Part shown: piece by piece, positions 13,407 to 16,426 of the stretch
Numbering within the stretch: the first letter of the stretch is position 1
Layout: each line of letters opens with the position of its first letter
Assembly (NCBI GenBank): GCA_964587515.1
Contig: CAZPMO010000106.1
Location: 1-16,426, forward strand
DNA: 16,426 bases
Direction of reading: 5' to 3'
From: CAZPMO01 sp964587515
GTDB lineage: Bacteria > Pseudomonadota > Alphaproteobacteria > MPNO01
Made by a program: the position numbers and the translations under genes
Notes under the pieces: generated by a model
Databases searched by the model: none
The model's input: only the letters and a program-made list of their open reading frames with translations
What the model was told of the DNA's origin: nothing

Positions 13407-15359
13407 ATGTCTGGATTAAACCAGGCGTCGTCCGAGGCAATCGAAAACTATGCGTTCGACGACCATGCTCGCCGTGCCCGTGCCGAGGCCGTGTACGGCA
13501 CGGCTCTGTGGTCTTCGGCGCTATACGCCGTCAATGCCGGTATCGTTTCCCTCGCCCATCGCGACTCGGTCGCCCTTGAAATCATCCTTGCCTGGCTCGG
13601 ATGGATGTTGCTGGCATCCGTTGTAAGGCTTGCGATCTGGTTGAAATTTCAACGCACCGACAAAGGTGACCGGAACACTTCCTTCTGGTTCCACGCCACA
13701 ATGTTCTCGGCGCTCATATCGGGCATCGGTTGGGGCGCCGCCGCGATTCTCTTCCTGTCACATGTTTCGCCGGTTATGGATCCTGCGAACGCAACCATGG
13801 CCAAGGACGTCATAACCATTGTTTTCGTGGCCGGCATGTCGGCCGGCGCCTTGGCGAGCTTCGGACCAATTCTTCCCGCCTTCAGCATTTATGTGATCAC
13901 CAGCTTGCTTCCTGTTGGAATTTTATTAGCGCTGAAAGCCACCGAACCGCACCTGCTCATGAGCGTGACCGCGGGGATCTACCTCGTCTTCCTGCTTTAT
14001 TCGGCGCGGCGCTATAATGTGTTGTTCGACGAGATATTCAGAACGGGGTTCGAGAACGAAAAGCTGGTGGAGCAATTGCGGGCAGCGCGCGATGAGCTCG
14101 AACAAAATGTCATCGAGCGAACCGGAGAACTGCGTCGCACCGTGGTCTCACTTGAGAAGGAAATGGCGGAACGTCAGATTGTCGAACGTCAGCTTGCCCA
14201 GGCCCAGAAGATGGAAGCCGTGGGGCAACTCACCGGCGGGATCGCGCACGATTTCAATAACCTGCTTACCGTTGTCTTCGGCAATCTGGAATCCGTTCGC
14301 ACCCTCGCCATCGATCAGGCCAAGATACTGCGCCATACGGAAATAGCCTATCGCGCCGCGAAACGCGGGGCCGAACTAACGTGGCGGCTGCTGGCGTTTT
14401 CCCGTCAACAGCCCTTGCAGCCAATGGTCACCGACCCCGGGCGTTTACTTCACGGCATGGAAGACATGCTCCGCCGAACTCTTGGCGAAACAATCAGCCT
14501 GCAAACAGATGCCGAACCCGGCCTTTGGAGCATTCACGCCGACCAGGCGGGACTTGAAAACGCGATCCTTAACCTCGTGATCAATGCCAGCGACGCGATG
14601 CCCGACGGCGGGACTCTGCGGATCACCCTCCGTAACGAACAATTTAATTCAGCCCATTCGTCGCCTCACGACGAGGATCCGACGGGTCCCTGTGTGGCGA
14701 TACGCGTCGCCGATACGGGAGGAGGCATGGACGCCGAATCCGTCGAGCGGGCCTTTGATCCGTTTTTTACCACCAAGGACGTGGACAAGGGCAGCGGCCT
14801 CGGCCTCAGCATGGTTCATGGATTCGTCCGTCAATCGGGCGGATACGCCGTTGTTGAGAGCGAACCTGGCCGGGGGACCACCGTGACCATGGCCTTTCCC
14901 CGATCGAACCCTGAAAGCGGCATGCCGGTTTCGCAAACCGAAGTGGAGAACCATGTCCGTCCAGAACATGGCGGCGCCGAAACAATCCTGGTTGTCGAAG
15001 ACGATATAGACGTGCGGGAACTTCTGGTCGCTCAGCTTACCGATCTGGGATACCGGGTTCTTGATACACGCGATGGCCCTTCGGCCATGGCGCTTCTCCA
15101 AGACACGCCCGATATCGATTTACTGTTTACCGACATCACGTTGCCCGGCGGCATGGACGGCCGCGACATCGCGCGAGAATTCCGGCGCCAAAGACCCGAC
15201 AGCGCGGCCATGCTATGCACGGGCTATGCGGAAAACTTCCAGTCTCCGGAGGGAGTGCCCGCAGGGCTCGATCTCCTCGCCAAACCCTATACGCTGGAAG
15301 AGTTGTCCACGCGCGTGCGCCGCGCCCTGGACGAACGACCATTTAATAGGTCGGCATAG
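13407..15359 (+). CDS. Membrane hybrid sensor histidine kinase with C-terminal receiver domain
   Basis: A 650-residue inner-membrane protein. About six transmembrane helices fill residues 28-200 without a large periplasmic loop, so the signal is probably sensed in or near the membrane. A coiled coil (about 207-265, RAARDELEQNVIERTGELRR) leads to the HisKA domain with phospho-acceptor His281 in GGIAHDFNN. The ATPase domain shows the N box (NLVINASDAMPDGG), G1 (VADTGGGMD) and G2 (GSGLGLSMVHGF). A receiver domain (about 525-645) has acidic residues VVEDD, phospho-acceptor Asp576 (LLFTDI) and Lys626 (LAKPY). All key residues are intact. The ATG at 13407 has AGGGG upstream. No separate response regulator is adjacent, so output presumably goes through a distant partner or phosphotransfer protein. 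Its 3' end overlaps the convergent rhodanese gene by 17 bases. Confidence 0.93.
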   Translation: MSGLNQASSEAIENYAFDDHARRARAEAVYGTALWSSALYAVNAGIVSLAHRDSVALEIILAWLGWMLLASVVRLAIWLKFQRTDKGDRNTSFWFHATMFSALISGIGWGAAAILFLSHVSPVMDPANATMAKDVITIVFVAGMSAGALASFGPILPAFSIYVITSLLPVGILLALKATEPHLLMSVTAGIYLVFLLYSARRYNVLFDEIFRTGFENEKLVEQLRAARDELEQNVIERTGELRRTVVSLEKEMAERQIVERQLAQAQKMEAVGQLTGGIAHDFNNLLTVVFGNLESVRTLAIDQAKILRHTEIAYRAAKRGAELTWRLLAFSRQQPLQPMVTDPGRLLHGMEDMLRRTLGETISLQTDAEPGLWSIHADQAGLENAILNLVINASDAMPDGGTLRITLRNEQFNSAHSSPHDEDPTGPCVAIRVADTGGGMDAESVERAFDPFFTTKDVDKGSGLGLSMVHGFVRQSGGYAVVESEPGRGTTVTMAFPRSNPESGMPVSQTEVENHVRPEHGGAETILVVEDDIDVRELLVAQLTDLGYRVLDTRDGPSAMALLQDTPDIDLLFTDITLPGGMDGRDIAREFRRQRPDSAAMLCTGYAENFQSPEGVPAGLDLLAKPYTLEELSTRVRRALDERPFNRSA

Positions 15360-15675
15360 AGCTGTCGATGCGTTCTGACCAGGCGAGCACGCCGCCCACG
15401 AGATTGGTCGCGTTGGTGAAGCCCTGTTCTCGGAGGAACGCGACGATTTTGCCGCTGCGCTTACCCGAACGGCACAGCACGACAAGCAATTCGTCCCTGG
15501 GCAGATCATCGAGCCGGTCCGGCACCTCGCCCATGGGGATATCGAGACTGCCCGAAAGGGCGCAAATCGCAAGTTCCTTGGGCTCTCGGACATCGAGAAG
15601 AACATGGACCGCGCCGTCGCGGCGCATCCCGTCATAATCCTCGACGCTGATTTCCATTGGCGCGGCTCCACTCAT
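15343..15675 (-). CDS. Single-domain rhodanese-like sulfurtransferase
   Basis: A 110-residue protein comprising one rhodanese domain: LLDVREPKE (27-34), HVLL strand, IPMGEVPDRL (46-55), and the active-site loop VLCRSGKRSG with catalytic Cys68, followed by NLVGGVLAW. It would carry a persulfide and pass sulfane sulfur to a thiol acceptor, in the cytoplasm (no signal peptide). The ATG at 15675 is chosen because AGGGGAG lies just before it and MSGAAPMEISVED is a natural N-terminus. In the sequence as given the frame is also open upstream into the neighbouring enzyme; I treat that as the result of an indel. It follows that gene after about 30 bases and is probably co-transcribed. Confidence 0.88.
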   Translation of the reverse strand: MSGAAPMEISVEDYDGMRRDGAVHVLLDVREPKELAICALSGSLDIPMGEVPDRLDDLPRDELLVVLCRSGKRSGKIVAFLREQGFTNATNLVGGVLAWSERIDSSMPTY

Positions 15676-15704
15676 CTTCGGTCTCCCCTGTTTCGACCGG
15701 TTAC

Positions 15705-16426
15705 TTAGGACACTTCCGCCGCGGAGCCAAGCGCGATCAGTTGAGCCCTGGCGCGGGAAATCTTTTTCGCCGAGGGACTCGAAACGGTACGTATCCGTGG
15801 TCGATGCCCAGCGCAGCATACAGGCTTCCTCGCACACCTTGCGGGCGCGGTCGTGAAGCGACGAATCTTCCAGGTGCCGGGCGCACAGATCAAGCTGACG
15901 CTGGGAGTGTTCCTGGTCGGCCATCTCGTGCTCGGCGAAGAACTTCACCTCCTTCGCGTCGCGTTCGTAGCCGTAATGCGCCTTGAACGCCGGCAGCGTC
16001 ACCTCGGCATTAAGCTCCGGTTGCTGGCCTTCCTGCGTCGAGAGCATGGCCAGCGCGACGCCCACGGGCTCGCTCTCGCAGACATAGCGGTAATGCAGCG
16101 CCCGTCCCCACCAGGCCGGGGTCGGCTCGACATTCAGAACCTCGTCCTTCGTCATTCCCGCCGCCTCGCAGAAATCGAAGATCATGTTCATGTGGTTATG
16201 CGGCTCGACGTCGGGACCGGCCAGCAGCCCTTCCTCCTCGGCGAGGTTCTCTATCACCATGTTCTGCACATCCTTGGAAGAACGCACGATCATCAGCCCG
16301 AACGCCTCATAGGCCAGCTTCACGAATTTTGCGTGCTGCGCCATATAGACGCCAAGGACACGAAGATTGAGCCCACCGTATTCAGCCAAGTGGGCCGGAA
16401 TGACTGGCGCGCGGCGGATTTTGTTG
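15705..16426 (-). CDS. Iron-containing redox enzyme family protein (PqqC/TenA-like, haem-oxygenase fold), 5' end outside window, probable frameshift near 15765
   Basis: An all-helical protein whose frame is open to the right edge, so the N-terminus is missing. The motif H-x3-D-x2-H in FFAEHEMADQEHSQR (about 15905-15935) matches the metal-ligand pattern of CADD-like iron enzymes, and IENLAEEEG with PHNHMN supplies the likely earlier ligands. Relatives use a di-iron or iron site for oxidative chemistry on small substrates; the substrate here is unknown. Around the T5 run at 15763-15767 the frame appears shifted. Removing one base yields SLGEKISRARAQLIALGSAA and a TAA at 15705-15707, just before the ribosome binding site of the rhodanese gene. 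Without this correction it reads through as an in-frame fusion to the rhodanese. Family call is fairly firm; the corrected end is inference. Confidence 0.75.

Noticed and set aside
1..16426. CRISPR arrays, tRNA or rRNA genes, insertion sequences and phage genes
   Set aside because: No regularly spaced repeats, cloverleaf-type sequence, transposase motif or terminal inverted repeat pair was found on reading both strands.

Overview
The window is typical GC-rich alphaproteobacterial chromosome. Evidence for this is the strong G/C preference at third codon positions, a DUF2336 protein, a YciB/IspZ septation protein, a Crp/Fnr regulator and a two-gene Rieske oxygenase of the NagGH type. A Rhodospirillales-like, possibly marine, relative is my guess; the sequence does not fix the genus. 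I see no tRNA, rRNA, insertion sequence, phage gene or CRISPR array.

Layout. Left edge: 3' end of a lytic transglycosylase (2-535), then a DUF2336 protein (764-1939). An SDR oxidoreductase (1952-2737, minus) and an ACMSD-type amidohydrolase (2960-4024, plus) diverge from a shared 222-base region. Next, on the minus strand, are a Crp/Fnr regulator (4969-5672) and an EamA transporter (4093-4945). Each is split by a one-base frameshift in an A/T run. A PAS-GGDEF diguanylate cyclase (5794-6672) is divergent from a secreted class C beta-lactamase-like serine hydrolase (6756-8300).

The highlight is 8329-8964 (minus): a selenocysteine-encoding homologue of animal iodothyronine deiodinases. An in-frame UGA sits in the deiodinase active-site motif, the family's EAHPSDGW motif lies downstream, and a bacterial SECIS-like hairpin follows the UGA directly. 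A naive gene caller would report two hypothetical fragments here. Upstream of it on the same strand lie a small DUF2786-like protein (9080-9610) and a NagGH-like aromatic ring-hydroxylating oxygenase (alpha 10178-11437, beta 9712-10188). Aromatic, possibly halogenated, compound metabolism is a reasonable but unproven theme.

The right part holds a short Wza/GumB-like polysaccharide export protein (11539-12099). After it comes about 600 bases without a convincing gene: two strong hairpins, one an intrinsic terminator for a minus-strand transcript, a doubtful small ORF, and a very AT-rich island. Then come YciB (12705-13301) and a membrane hybrid histidine kinase (13407-15359). Convergent to the kinase are a single-domain rhodanese (15343-15675) and a PqqC/TenA-fold iron-dependent enzyme cut by the right edge (15705-16426). 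The last also carries a probable one-base indel, which fuses it in frame to the rhodanese in the sequence as given.

Three separate single-base frameshifts in A/T runs within 16 kb suggest sequencing or assembly error at homopolymers rather than three decayed genes. The UGA in the deiodinase-like gene is different: the reading frame is intact on both sides.
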